Shown in pieces: positions 51,831-59,897 of a DNA stretch of 64,000 bases. The notes beneath the pieces are model-generated. The model had not been told where the DNA came from and did not search any database. It saw nothing but the letters and a program-made list of their open reading frames with translations. How positions within the stretch are numbered: position 1 is the stretch's first letter; the number at the start of each line of letters is the position of its first letter. A program made the position numbers and the translations under genes. The DNA is from Cedecea neteri (GTDB lineage Bacteria; Pseudomonadota; Gammaproteobacteria; Enterobacterales; Enterobacteriaceae). Where the stretch lies: assembly GCF_000758325.1 (NCBI RefSeq), contig NZ_CP009459.1:3224001-3288000 (forward strand), given 5' to 3'.

Positions 51831-54211
51831 AGTTCAGCCTTAAACCGTTAGCCATTTTAACTTGTGGCCTGATGATCGCCGGGTATTCCCTGGCGGCCAC
51901 TGAAGGTTCGAAAGAGGATCTGGGGTTAAGCGATTACCGCTACTTCAAGGTGTATCCACACATTGAACGTGCGCAAAAAGCGCTGAAAGCCAACGATGAG
52001 CAGCGTGCCATCAGCAGTTTTCAGCACGCCCGCGAGCTGGCCCCGGATAGCGTCCGACTGACGCTCTGGCTTGCCGAAGCGTATCGCCATTTTCACCATG
52101 ACGATAAAGCAATCGCGCTGCTGAATGAGCAACTGCGCAAAACGCCCGACAATGCGCAAGTCCGTCAGGCGCGGGACGCTATTCCTCGTCCAGCTAAAAA
52201 TGTGACAACTCGCGAGCAACTGCTGGCATTTAACGATGAATGCAACGCTTCTCCTTCCGTGGCGTGTCGCGCCGAAGTGGGTAACTTTGCCGTTAAGCTT
52301 GGGGCGCTGGACATCGCGCTGCAGCAGTTTAATGACGATGCGTTTCGCACCTCGCCTGCTGGGCACACGCTCATTAACAACCTGACTCAGCGCGCTATTT
52401 ATCTGCAGGAATGGCAAACAGCCGATCGCGGTTTTGCCCTCCAGGACAGGCTGGCAACGCTGAGCGAGGAGCAGTATCAGCAGTGGTTTGCCATCCTGCT
52501 TCATCTTGGGCGCGACCGCCGTATTCTGGATCTCCAGCAACAGGGCGTCATGAACACGCCGGGCATGCAGCTGGCGTACGCGCAGTCCCTGGCGGAGCGC
52601 AAGAAACACCCCGAACTGGAAAATTACCTGGCCAGCCACAAACCCGCCTTTGATACGGACAGTGAAAAACATAACTGGCGCTATCTGATGGTGACCTGGG
52701 GCGGATTGAAGCTACCGGCGGCCACGCTGCCGGTCGTGAAGCCAAAACCACTTTCCGCCGCTGAAATTCGTATGGCGCAGGCCCGCGTGCTTAAAGACCA
52801 GTGCGATAAAGTCATCACTATCCTGGGCGACATGTCGCCGCAGTACGACGCGCAGAGCTGGTCGCATCTCGCGGAATGCTATCAGCAGACCGCGCCGGGA
52901 ATGGCGCTGTATGCCGCCCAGCAGGCTCAATCCCGCGATGCTAATCCTTACTATGCACGGCAGGTAGCTTATCTGGCGTTTGCCGTAGAAGACTACGCGC
53001 TGGCGCAAAGCAGCCTGCGGAGCGTGCCGGTTAAAACGCTTAGCGATGAAGATATTCGTGCCGCAGCGCGTAGTGCGTGGCTGGCGAAAGACAGCGCCGC
53101 GCTTGACTACTGGCGGCAGGTAGCCTGGCAGCGAGCCATGCCGGAGCTGAATTTTGAAACCCCTCCGGATCAGGATCACGCCACGCGCGGTTTTGCGCTG
53201 TTTAAAGCGGGAGATATGCCCGGCGCACGCAGCGAGCTGGAGCAGGCGTTACAAACCATGCCTGACTCGCCGGAAATCCTACGACAGATGGTTTATATCA
53301 ACCAGCGGCTGGATGACAAGCCGCAAACCAAACGCTACAGCGAGCGCGTTGTGGATGATATCGACAACACGCTGACCCCGTCCAAAGGCTTAACCGACGC
53401 ACAGCAAAAAGAGCGCTTCGCTTTCCGCCGCGTGCACGAAGATAGCCAGCGACGCTGGACGTTCTCCTTTGACAGTTCGCTGGGCCTGACCTCTGCCTCT
53501 AAAAATGAAGCGGGCGCGGGCAGCGGTGTCTCACGCGATAAAAGCAACCGCAGCTATGGCCAGGCAGAAGCTGAGTACCGCATTGGTCAGAATCAAATTC
53601 TGGATGGCGATCAGCTTTCGGTTTACACCCGGCTGTTTGGCGGCAGCGCTGGGCACAGCAATATCGCGCCTATCTACCAGCCGATGGTAGGGATGGGGGT
53701 TCGCTGGAAGCCATTGCGCGAGCAGGTTATTTACCTTGCGGTGGAGCAGCAGCTTCCTCTCGATAAGGCGAACGATGCCCGGACGGATATGATGCTGCGC
53801 GCCAGCGCTTCGTTCCTGAACGGTGGGGAGTACAGTGATGACTGGCACCCGCTGGGTAAAGGCTGGTTTGCACAGAATCTATATCTGGACGCGGCGCATT
53901 TCGTGAAATACGACTATCAGCTGTACACGGCCGATTACCGCCAAAGCTGGCACCACAAGGTCTCTGGACGGAGCACAATAGAACCCTACTGGCATGTGCA
54001 GTACAACAACCAGACGCGGCATTCAGTGAGTGCTGATAACAGGCTCGGTGGGATTGGCGTTCGCTATAACACCTGGTTTGGTGAAACGCACTATGATGCT
54101 TATCCTCACAAGGCTAGCGTAGGGCTGGAATACCAGCGAGTATTCGATGGCCGCAACCGCGATATAGATTCCAAAAACAGTCTGTTCCTTACCATAGGAG
54201 TGCGTTGGTAA
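51827..54211 (+). CDS. nfrA: NfrA-like outer-membrane N4 receptor/polysaccharide secretion protein, shortened
   Basis: 794 residues; E. coli NfrA has about 990. A signal peptide (ILTCGLMIAGYSLAA) is followed by TPR-like repeats (about 45-500) and a C-terminal outer-membrane beta-barrel region (about 530-794) ending LFLTIGVRW with a terminal aromatic residue. Comparison with remembered E. coli NfrA suggests missing TPR blocks near residues 280-300 and 425-445, while both ends are retained. It should accept the NfrB polymer and is the likely N4-type phage receptor. The start overlaps the nfrB stop, and the stop overlaps the ybcH ATG by one base. Confidence 0.88.
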   Translation: MKFSLKPLAILTCGLMIAGYSLAATEGSKEDLGLSDYRYFKVYPHIERAQKALKANDEQRAISSFQHARELAPDSVRLTLWLAEAYRHFHHDDKAIALLNEQLRKTPDNAQVRQARDAIPRPAKNVTTREQLLAFNDECNASPSVACRAEVGNFAVKLGALDIALQQFNDDAFRTSPAGHTLINNLTQRAIYLQEWQTADRGFALQDRLATLSEEQYQQWFAILLHLGRDRRILDLQQQGVMNTPGMQLAYAQSLAERKKHPELENYLASHKPAFDTDSEKHNWRYLMVTWGGLKLPAATLPVVKPKPLSAAEIRMAQARVLKDQCDKVITILGDMSPQYDAQSWSHLAECYQQTAPGMALYAAQQAQSRDANPYYARQVAYLAFAVEDYALAQSSLRSVPVKTLSDEDIRAAARSAWLAKDSAALDYWRQVAWQRAMPELNFETPPDQDHATRGFALFKAGDMPGARSELEQALQTMPDSPEILRQMVYINQRLDDKPQTKRYSERVVDDIDNTLTPSKGLTDAQQKERFAFRRVHEDSQRRWTFSFDSSLGLTSASKNEAGAGSGVSRDKSNRSYGQAEAEYRIGQNQILDGDQLSVYTRLFGGSAGHSNIAPIYQPMVGMGVRWKPLREQVIYLAVEQQLPLDKANDARTDMMLRASASFLNGGEYSDDWHPLGKGWFAQNLYLDAAHFVKYDYQLYTADYRQSWHHKVSGRSTIEPYWHVQYNNQTRHSVSADNRLGGIGVRYNTWFGETHYDAYPHKASVGLEYQRVFDGRNRDIDSKNSLFLTIGVRW

Positions 54212-55125
54212 TGAAATTTACTCCGGCATTAACGCTGGCGGCCGTGCTGTTTTGCCCGGCGTCTGCCTTTGCCATTAACGCGGTAATGTATCAGCCCCAA
54301 CTGCGTGATATGTCGATGACCGATCGGCAATGGGCCACGATGCTGGCGCAGTTGAAGCAACAGGGCATTGATACTCTGGTCTTTCAGTGGAGCCGCTATG
54401 GAGACGCCTTCGCCGGCGGGGAACCGCAAAACTGGCTGGAAGGGAAGGCTCGCCTGGTAAAAAACAGCGGGTTGAAGCTGGTGCTGGGCCTGGCCGCGGA
54501 CGATAAATTCTTCGAACGGCAAAATCAACCGCTCACTGCGCTGGAAAGTTACTTTAACCTGCTGCGCGCACGGGATGTGGCGGTTGCCACTCGCTGGACG
54601 CAGGTGCTTGGGGCTGAAAACATTGCGGGCTGGTATATCAGCAGCGAGCTGGACGACCGCCGCTGGCGAAGCCCGGATATGCAGCAGGCCGCACTGGCGT
54701 GGCTGACAAAAACCCATGAGTCTCTCGCTTCGGTGGCCGATAAACCGGTGGCCGTCAGCAGCTTCTTTGCCGGCAATATGTCGCCGGATGGCTACCAAAA
54801 ATGGGTGACCACCTTGAGCCACAGTGGGGTGAAAATCTGGGTGCAGGACGGGGCCGGGACGGGCGTGTTAACGCCCGCTGCGCGGGAGCTGTACCGGCAA
54901 ACGCAAAGCAGCGGTGAGGTTATCGAACTCTTCCGTCAGGATAAAAATAGCGCTCACTTTAGCGCAGAGCCTGTTTCAACCGCTGAGCAGCAGCGCTTAA
55001 TGTCGATCAAACCCGCAGCGGGGCAGGACAGAGTGTATTTCTCGTTGCGTTATTTAGATGTTGCCAGAGGAATATTACAATATCGTAATGTGCCGCAGGC
55101 CAGTGTGAAAACAGAAGTGAAATAA
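54211..55125 (+). CDS. ybcH: YbcH-like periplasmic DUF4434 protein
   Basis: 304 residues with a signal peptide (TLAAVLFCPASAFA). The rest resembles a TIM-barrel glycoside-hydrolase-like DUF4434 protein: INAVMYQPQLRDMSM, DTLVFQWSRYGDAF, WYISSELDDRRW. In E. coli YbcH belongs to the Nfr exopolysaccharide system, possibly processing the polymer. ATG 54211 overlaps the nfrA stop by one base, with AGGAG 10 nt upstream; a TTG at 54205 is less likely. A strong terminator follows. Confidence 0.87.
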   Translation: MKFTPALTLAAVLFCPASAFAINAVMYQPQLRDMSMTDRQWATMLAQLKQQGIDTLVFQWSRYGDAFAGGEPQNWLEGKARLVKNSGLKLVLGLAADDKFFERQNQPLTALESYFNLLRARDVAVATRWTQVLGAENIAGWYISSELDDRRWRSPDMQQAALAWLTKTHESLASVADKPVAVSSFFAGNMSPDGYQKWVTTLSHSGVKIWVQDGAGTGVLTPAARELYRQTQSSGEVIELFRQDKNSAHFSAEPVSTAEQQRLMSIKPAAGQDRVYFSLRYLDVARGILQYRNVPQASVKTEVK

Positions 55126-55133
55126 AAATGAAT

Positions 55134-55175
55134 GACGGCCCTGTATTTAGGGCCGTCTGGATTTTATTTTTTGAA
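55134..55175. terminator. Terminator after the nfr operon, bidirectional
   Basis: GACGGCCC (55134-55141) pairs with GGGCCGTC (55150-55157) over an 8-nt loop, followed by a T-rich tail on the plus strand (ATTTTATTTTTT). A T-rich stretch also follows on the minus strand, so it can serve both converging genes. Confidence 0.85.
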
Positions 55176-55451
55176 TACTTCGATGTTAATATTTTTATGA
55201 TTAGACTCATCGCCGGTGGCGGCGACAATCACATAAAAGCAGTCAGCAGGCTTCACGTTGGACGCTTCACATTTTTGATTTACCTCTTTGGATAAATCCT
55301 TATGCCCGACGGTCGGGGTGCCATCTTGCTCCAGGGAAAGGTCGCCAACTTTTGTATAACCAGATGATTCTTCGTGAGTAATTTGTTTTGCCGCAAAAAC
55401 AGGTGATGAAACTAACAGCGTTAAAGCCAAAGCGGGTAGCATATATTTCAT
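55164..55451 (-). CDS. Small periplasmic protein, possible YdgH/BhsA/McbA-like (DUF1471) domain
   Basis: 95 residues with a signal peptide (MLPALALTLLVSSPVFA). The mature part (YTKVGDLSLEQDGTPTVG... FYVIVAATGDES... INIEVFKK) has the small alpha-beta pattern of BhsA/YhcN-type stress proteins, but with two added Cys (KCEAS and ADCFY) likely to form a disulfide. I chose ATG 55451, which has GAGG 9-10 nt upstream; ATG 55460 lies directly behind that site. Members of this family respond to stress or influence biofilm; the role here is unknown. Confidence 0.65.
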   Translation of the reverse strand: MKYMLPALALTLLVSSPVFAAKQITHEESSGYTKVGDLSLEQDGTPTVGHKDLSKEVNQKCEASNVKPADCFYVIVAATGDESNHKNINIEVFKK

Positions 55452-55614
55452 CTTTGTCATCCTCTGAATGTTTCATTGAAATGGTTAACTGTTTTTCCTC
55501 ATTAACGCATTAAAGAATTAGCACAGTTTCAAATAAAATCAATTTTACATCCATCGGTGTGCAGCTTGTTTTCGCGGAAAGAACAACATTTCCTTTCCGT
55601 ATAATATAGTTCAG

Positions 55615-55653
55615 AATATTAAGATTTAAAGCCTGCTGCGGTCATCAGCAGGC
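55615..55653 (-). terminator. Terminator overlapping the 3' end of the DUF2474 gene
   Basis: On the minus strand GCCTGCTG (55653-55646) pairs with CAGCAGGC (55638-55631) over a 7-nt loop, followed by TTTAAATCTT. The stem lies within the last codons of the DUF2474 gene, so coding and termination overlap. Confidence 0.65.
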
Positions 55654-55741
55654 GAAATCCCATTCCCACCGCGGCCAGCGTAAATACGCTGGCGCTCCAT
55701 AGAATAACCATCCACAGGACACGTTTAGCAGTCTCTTTCAT
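55619..55741 (-). CDS. DUF2474-type small subunit of cytochrome bd oxidase
   Basis: 40 residues with one membrane helix (VLWMVILWSASVFTLAAVGMGFRLL). This matches the short DUF2474 proteins found after cyanide-insensitive bd oxidase genes, analogous to CydX in position and size. Its ATG overlaps the stop of the subunit II gene by one base (ATGA on the minus strand), which supports it as a real gene. It likely stabilises the oxidase haem site. Confidence 0.75.
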   Translation of the reverse strand: MKETAKRVLWMVILWSASVFTLAAVGMGFRLLMTAAGFKS

Positions 55742-56754
55742 CAGTGGTAGCCCTCTCCAGGCTGCACCTTCCCGCGGAACACGTAATAGCTCCAGAAGGT
55801 GTAGACCAGAATGATCGGAATAATAAACAGCGCGCCAACCAGCATAAAGCCCTGGCTTTGCGGTGGCGCTGCAGCCTGCCACAGCGTGATATCCGGTGGA
55901 ATTATATTTGGCCAGATGCTGATGCCCAGCCCGCTAAAGCCCAGGAAAACCAGCCCTAGCGTTAGCACGAATGGCGTGGCGTGCAGGCTGCTTGCCGACC
56001 GAACACTCCGCCAAAGCCACAGGCTGAACAGCACCACAAGCAGCGGGACCGGCAGCAGGAACAGCAGATTTGGCAGGGAGAACCAGCGCTCTGCAATATT
56101 CGCATGGCGAAGTGGTGTCCAGAGACTAATCACCGCTATCACGGCTAACAGCGCCAGCAGCAATGCCGGGGTCAGGCTCCGCATTCTTCTTTGCAGCGGA
56201 TCTTCGCTTTTCATCACCAGCCAGGTGGCACCCAGTAAAGCGTAGGCTATGACCAGGCCCAGGCCGCAGAACAGGTTGAACGGCGTCAACCAGTCAAGCT
56301 GGCTGCCGGAAAAATGCCGCCCGCTGACTGAAAAGCCTGAGATAACGGCTCCGACGGCGATACCCTGGCAAAAAGTTGCCAGAATAGATCCCCCCAGGAA
56401 GGCTTTGTCCCAGAAGGGGCGGTGCGCTGGCGTGGCCTTAAAGCGGAACTCGAAGGCGACACCGCGAAAAATCAGCCCCACCAGCATCAGCGTGAGTGGG
56501 ATAGTCAGGGCATCGACGATAACCGCATACGCCAGCGGGAAGGCGCCAAACAGGGCGGCACCGCCCAGCACCAGCCAGGTTTCATTCCCGTCCCAGACGG
56601 GAGCTACGCTGTTGACCATCACATCCCGGTCTTCGGCCACGCGAATAAACGGGAACAGAATGCCAATCCCCAAATCAAAACCGTCCATCACGATATACAT
56701 CAGGGTGGCAAAAACGATAATCACAAACCAAATAACGGATAAATCGATGCCCAT
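55741..56754 (-). CDS. cioB: Cytochrome bd-type quinol oxidase subunit II (cyanide-insensitive type)
   Basis: 337 residues with about eight membrane helices. Conserved features of CydB/CioB are the N-terminal MYIVMDGFDLGIGILFPF, the WDGNETWLVLGGAALFGAFPLAY segment (about 53-75) and GVAFEFRFK. It forms the heterodimer with subunit I, reducing O2 to water with electrons from quinol. It directly follows subunit I (one-base overlap) and precedes a DUF2474 protein. Assignment to the CIO subgroup rests mainly on subunit I. Confidence 0.88.
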   Translation of the reverse strand: MGIDLSVIWFVIIVFATLMYIVMDGFDLGIGILFPFIRVAEDRDVMVNSVAPVWDGNETWLVLGGAALFGAFPLAYAVIVDALTIPLTLMLVGLIFRGVAFEFRFKATPAHRPFWDKAFLGGSILATFCQGIAVGAVISGFSVSGRHFSGSQLDWLTPFNLFCGLGLVIAYALLGATWLVMKSEDPLQRRMRSLTPALLLALLAVIAVISLWTPLRHANIAERWFSLPNLLFLLPVPLLVVLFSLWLWRSVRSASSLHATPFVLTLGLVFLGFSGLGISIWPNIIPPDITLWQAAAPPQSQGFMLVGALFIIPIILVYTFWSYYVFRGKVQPGEGYH

Positions 56755-58148
56755 TAGCGTGTCTCCTCGAGTGATTCAGCGACCGCAGAGAGCGGGCGGG
56801 ACGGGGTACCTTGTGCCGGATGGCCATCGAACGGCTGCGGGCCTTTTTTGATGAGCCTGATCATGTAGCCGTAGCCGACGCCAAACACCGACATGTACAC
56901 CACAAAGAAAGCGGCCAGGCTGAGGCTCATTTGCAGCGTGCCGTGGGCAGACACGGCATCTTTGGTGCGCAGCAGGCCATAAACCACCCACGGTTGACGG
57001 CCTACCTCCGTCGTAATCCACCCGGCGAGAATGGCAATCAGCCCCGATGGCCCCATCCACAGCGCAAAGCGCAGGAACGGGCGGCTCTTAAACAGCCGGT
57101 CTCGGTAGCGAAGCCACAGGCTGGCGATGCCGAGCAGGATCATCAGCATGCCTAAGCCGGCCATAACGCGGAACGACCAAAAGACAATCGGCGAGTTAGG
57201 GCGGTCCTCTTTCGGGAACTCTTTCAGGGCAGGCACCTGTTTTTCCAGACTGTGGGTGAGGATCAGGCTGCCGAGCGCCGGGATTTCCAGACCAAAGCGG
57301 GTGCGTTCCTGATCCATATCCGGCAGACCGAACAGCAGCAGCGGCGTTGGCTCGCCGGGACGGTTTTCCCAATGCCCTTCAATGGCGGCGATTTTAGCCG
57401 GCTGATGCTTGAGCGTGTTCAGGCCGTGCATGTCGCCGATCATTGCCTGAAGGGGGGCGACAATCACCGCCATCCACAGGGCCATTGAAAACATGGTGCG
57501 AATGGCTGGCGTGTCATTGCCGCGCAGCAGGTGCCAGGCGGCAGAGGCTCCCACGAAAAAGGCGCTGCTGAGGAACGCCGCGACCGACATATGCAGCAGG
57601 CGATAAGGGAATGAGGGGTTAAAGACCACCGCCAGCCAGTCTACCGGTACGACCTGCCCGTTGTGGATCTCAAAGCCCTGCGGGGTTTGCATCCAGCTGT
57701 TTGAGGCGAGGATCCAGAAAGTAGAAATAATGGTCCCGAGAGCCACCATGCAGGTGGCGAAGAAGTGCAGGCCGGGGCCAACGCGGTTCCAGCCGAACAG
57801 CATCACGCCAAGAAAACCGGCTTCAAGGAAGAAGGCGGTCAGCACTTCGTAGGTCAGCAGCGGGCCGGTTATGCTGCCGGCAAACTGGGAAAACCCGCTC
57901 CAGTTGGTGCCGAACTGGTAGGCCATCACCAGCCCGGAGACCACCCCCATGCCAAAGTTAACGGCAAAAATCTTCGACCAGAAGTGGTACAGCGAGCGGT
58001 AAACCGGATTTTTAGACTTAAGCCAGAGCCCCTCAAGTACCGCGAGGTAGCTGGCAAGCCCGATAGTGATGGCCGGGAAAATAATGTGGAAGGAGACAGT
58101 GAAAGCAAACTGAATCCTCGCCAGATGAAAAGCGTCTAAACCGAACAT
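56754..58148 (-). CDS. cioA: Cytochrome bd-type quinol oxidase subunit I (cyanide-insensitive type)
   Basis: 464 residues, shorter than E. coli CydA (about 522). It has the haem-ligand His in the N-terminal FHLARIQFAFTVSFHIIFP, the quinol-site region KIAAIEGHW and the WITTEVGRQPWVVYGLLRT motif before the final helices. The reduced length fits a short Q-loop, typical of CioA enzymes. These terminal oxidases work at low O2 and resist cyanide and sulfide. ATG 58148 (MFGLDAFHLARIQF) has GGAG 6 nt upstream; the longer open frame to 58256 is rejected. It is divergent to the chitosanase gene. Confidence 0.88.
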   Translation of the reverse strand: MFGLDAFHLARIQFAFTVSFHIIFPAITIGLASYLAVLEGLWLKSKNPVYRSLYHFWSKIFAVNFGMGVVSGLVMAYQFGTNWSGFSQFAGSITGPLLTYEVLTAFFLEAGFLGVMLFGWNRVGPGLHFFATCMVALGTIISTFWILASNSWMQTPQGFEIHNGQVVPVDWLAVVFNPSFPYRLLHMSVAAFLSSAFFVGASAAWHLLRGNDTPAIRTMFSMALWMAVIVAPLQAMIGDMHGLNTLKHQPAKIAAIEGHWENRPGEPTPLLLFGLPDMDQERTRFGLEIPALGSLILTHSLEKQVPALKEFPKEDRPNSPIVFWSFRVMAGLGMLMILLGIASLWLRYRDRLFKSRPFLRFALWMGPSGLIAILAGWITTEVGRQPWVVYGLLRTKDAVSAHGTLQMSLSLAAFFVVYMSVFGVGYGYMIRLIKKGPQPFDGHPAQGTPSRPLSAVAESLEETR

Positions 58149-58304
58149 GCAGAACTCCGCATAGCAAATTATTCGGCTCGATTGTAGGCCGCGCCACGTC
58201 TGGGATGTAGAAACAGAGAGACACGAAAAAGGGATAACAGTTTTACTGAGAACCAATCTGAAACTCGCCGGTCTACATCGTGAACGATCTTTCAGGGGAA
58301 CAAG

Positions 58305-59087
58305 ATGCTGTCAGCAAAATCTGGCGTATTTTTACTGATTGGGTTCTGCCTGGTGTCTCAGGCTTTTGCCGTGGATCTGCTGTCTCCAGCCAAAAGGGAG
58401 ATCGCCATGCAGCTGGTGTCCAGCGCGGAAAATTCCTCGCTGGACTGGCGAAAACAGTATGCCTACATAGAAGATATCGACGACGATCGCGGCTATACCG
58501 CCGGTCTGATCGGTTTCACTTCCGCCAATGGCGATATGCTCGACGTTGTGGAGCGTTACACTTCAAAGCGGGCGGCTAATCCGCTTGCGAAGTATCAGCC
58601 TGCCTTGAAAACGCTCGCGGAAGAAAAAAGCAGCGCCCATACTGGACTTGATCCTGATTTTGTAAGCGCCTGGAAAAGTGCCGCCAGCGATCCTGCTTTC
58701 AGGAAAGCACAGGATGAAATCCTGACGGAGCAGTATCTAGAGCCTGCCGTCAAACAAGCAAAAGAAGATGGGCTGAGCACGCTCGGGCAGTTTATCTATT
58801 ATGATGCGCTGGTGATGCATGGGCCGGGTAACCAGCGAGAGGCGTTCGGTGGCATTCGCGCGGCGGCAAAAAAAGTCGCTGAAACACCCGCACAGGGTGG
58901 CAGCGAGCAGGCCTGGCTGAACGCGTTTTTAGATGCCCGGGTGACTATTATGCGGGAAGAAAAAGCCCATGAGGATACATCGCGAGTCGAGCTGGAACAG
59001 CGTCGTTTTCTCAGGGAAGGGAATGACAGCCTGTCGCCACCGCTGCGCTGGCGAACCAATGACGAAGACTTTGTGATCGATCGCTAA
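58305..59087 (+). CDS. Chitosanase, glycoside hydrolase family 46
   Basis: 260 residues with a Sec signal peptide (VFLLIGFCLVSQAFA, cleavage near residue 22), so it is secreted or periplasmic. The GH46 active-site signature is present: AENSSLDW with the acid Glu at residue 42, and YIEDIDDDRGYTAGLIGF with the base Asp at residue 60, spaced as Glu22 and Asp40 of the Streptomyces N174 enzyme. It hydrolyses beta-1,4 links in chitosan or partly deacetylated glucosamine polymers. CAGGGGAA before ATG 58305 is a good ribosome site. A terminator follows. Confidence 0.92.
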   Translation: MLSAKSGVFLLIGFCLVSQAFAVDLLSPAKREIAMQLVSSAENSSLDWRKQYAYIEDIDDDRGYTAGLIGFTSANGDMLDVVERYTSKRAANPLAKYQPALKTLAEEKSSAHTGLDPDFVSAWKSAASDPAFRKAQDEILTEQYLEPAVKQAKEDGLSTLGQFIYYDALVMHGPGNQREAFGGIRAAAKKVAETPAQGGSEQAWLNAFLDARVTIMREEKAHEDTSRVELEQRRFLREGNDSLSPPLRWRTNDEDFVIDR

Positions 59088-59095
59088 GGGGAGGG

Positions 59096-59122
59096 AACCC
59101 GCGAAGTAGGCCGCGGGTTTTG
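59096..59122 (+). terminator. Terminator of the chitosanase gene
   Basis: AACCCGCG (59096-59103) pairs with CGCGGGTT (59112-59119) over an 8-nt loop, followed by TTTTG. It lies 9 bp after the stop, between converging genes. Confidence 0.8.
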
Positions 59123-59126
59123 TCTT

Positions 59127-59888
59127 TCAGGCTTCCAGCAGCGCCATTAACCTTTCCTGCACGCTGGTGCAGCCGGCCAGTACCAGATTACCCTTCAACA
59201 GGCCTCCGTTGGCGAGAAACGCAGTACTGCTGCCGCCAGACTCGGTGATCAGCAGCAGCCCGGCCAGCGCGTCCCAGCTGTTCATATGCTCCTCGTAGTA
59301 GGCGTGAACCTGGCCCGCGGCAACGTGCGCCAGCATCAGCGCGCCTGCGCCAAAACGGCGGTATTCCATACCGTCGTTCAGAACACCCTCTATGGTACGC
59401 GCATAAAGTGGAACCGGTGCCCGGCTCGAGCGACCCAGGCCGATGACTACGCTTTCCGGGGAAGGATCGTGAAGCTTGAGTGGTTTGCCGTTCAGGAATG
59501 CGCCTGCACCGTGCCGGGCAAAAAAGAACTCGTCGCGGTCTGGGGCATAGATAATCCCCAGCTCAATCACGTTTTGCCTGACGTACGCGAGGGAGACGCA
59601 CCAATAGTCCATGCCAAGAATAAAGTTAGTGGTGCCGTCAACCGGATCGAGCACCCAGATGCCACGTTCGCCTTCCTCCAGGCCGCTTTCTTCCCCCAGA
59701 AAGCCGTCCTGCGGGCAATGTTCTTTCAGCCAGGTTTTGATCTCTTTCTCAACCAGGACGTCCGCCTGGGAGACAAAATCCTGACGGCCTTTTTTCTCAA
59801 CTTTTAAGCCTGCATCGCGCAGTGCCTGGGCGCGGGCGCCCGCTTCGCGGATTAACGTGCTTAACGCCTGTAGCTGTTGTTCGGTCAT
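59127..59888 (-). CDS. Inositol monophosphatase-family phosphatase
   Basis: 253 residues. Mg-binding motifs of the family are FLGEESG (about 63-69), WVLDPVDGTTNFILG (about 78-92) and the C-terminal NSWDALAGLLLITESGG (about 203-219). It removes a phosphate from a small sugar or polyol phosphate. It is the third gene of the MBL-LacI-phosphatase operon (10 nt after the LacI gene), opposite an ABC importer. The context suggests dephosphorylation of the imported compound; this is inferred, and the exact substrate is not determinable here. Confidence 0.88.
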   Translation of the reverse strand: MTEQQLQALSTLIREAGARAQALRDAGLKVEKKGRQDFVSQADVLVEKEIKTWLKEHCPQDGFLGEESGLEEGERGIWVLDPVDGTTNFILGMDYWCVSLAYVRQNVIELGIIYAPDRDEFFFARHGAGAFLNGKPLKLHDPSPESVVIGLGRSSRAPVPLYARTIEGVLNDGMEYRRFGAGALMLAHVAAGQVHAYYEEHMNSWDALAGLLLITESGGSSTAFLANGGLLKGNLVLAGCTSVQERLMALLEA

Positions 59889-59897
59889 GTTTTGCTC

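Noticed and set aside
58149..58256. N-terminal extension of the bd oxidase subunit I.
   Set aside because: The 36 extra residues have no family similarity, while ATG 58148 gives the standard N-terminus with a ribosome site.
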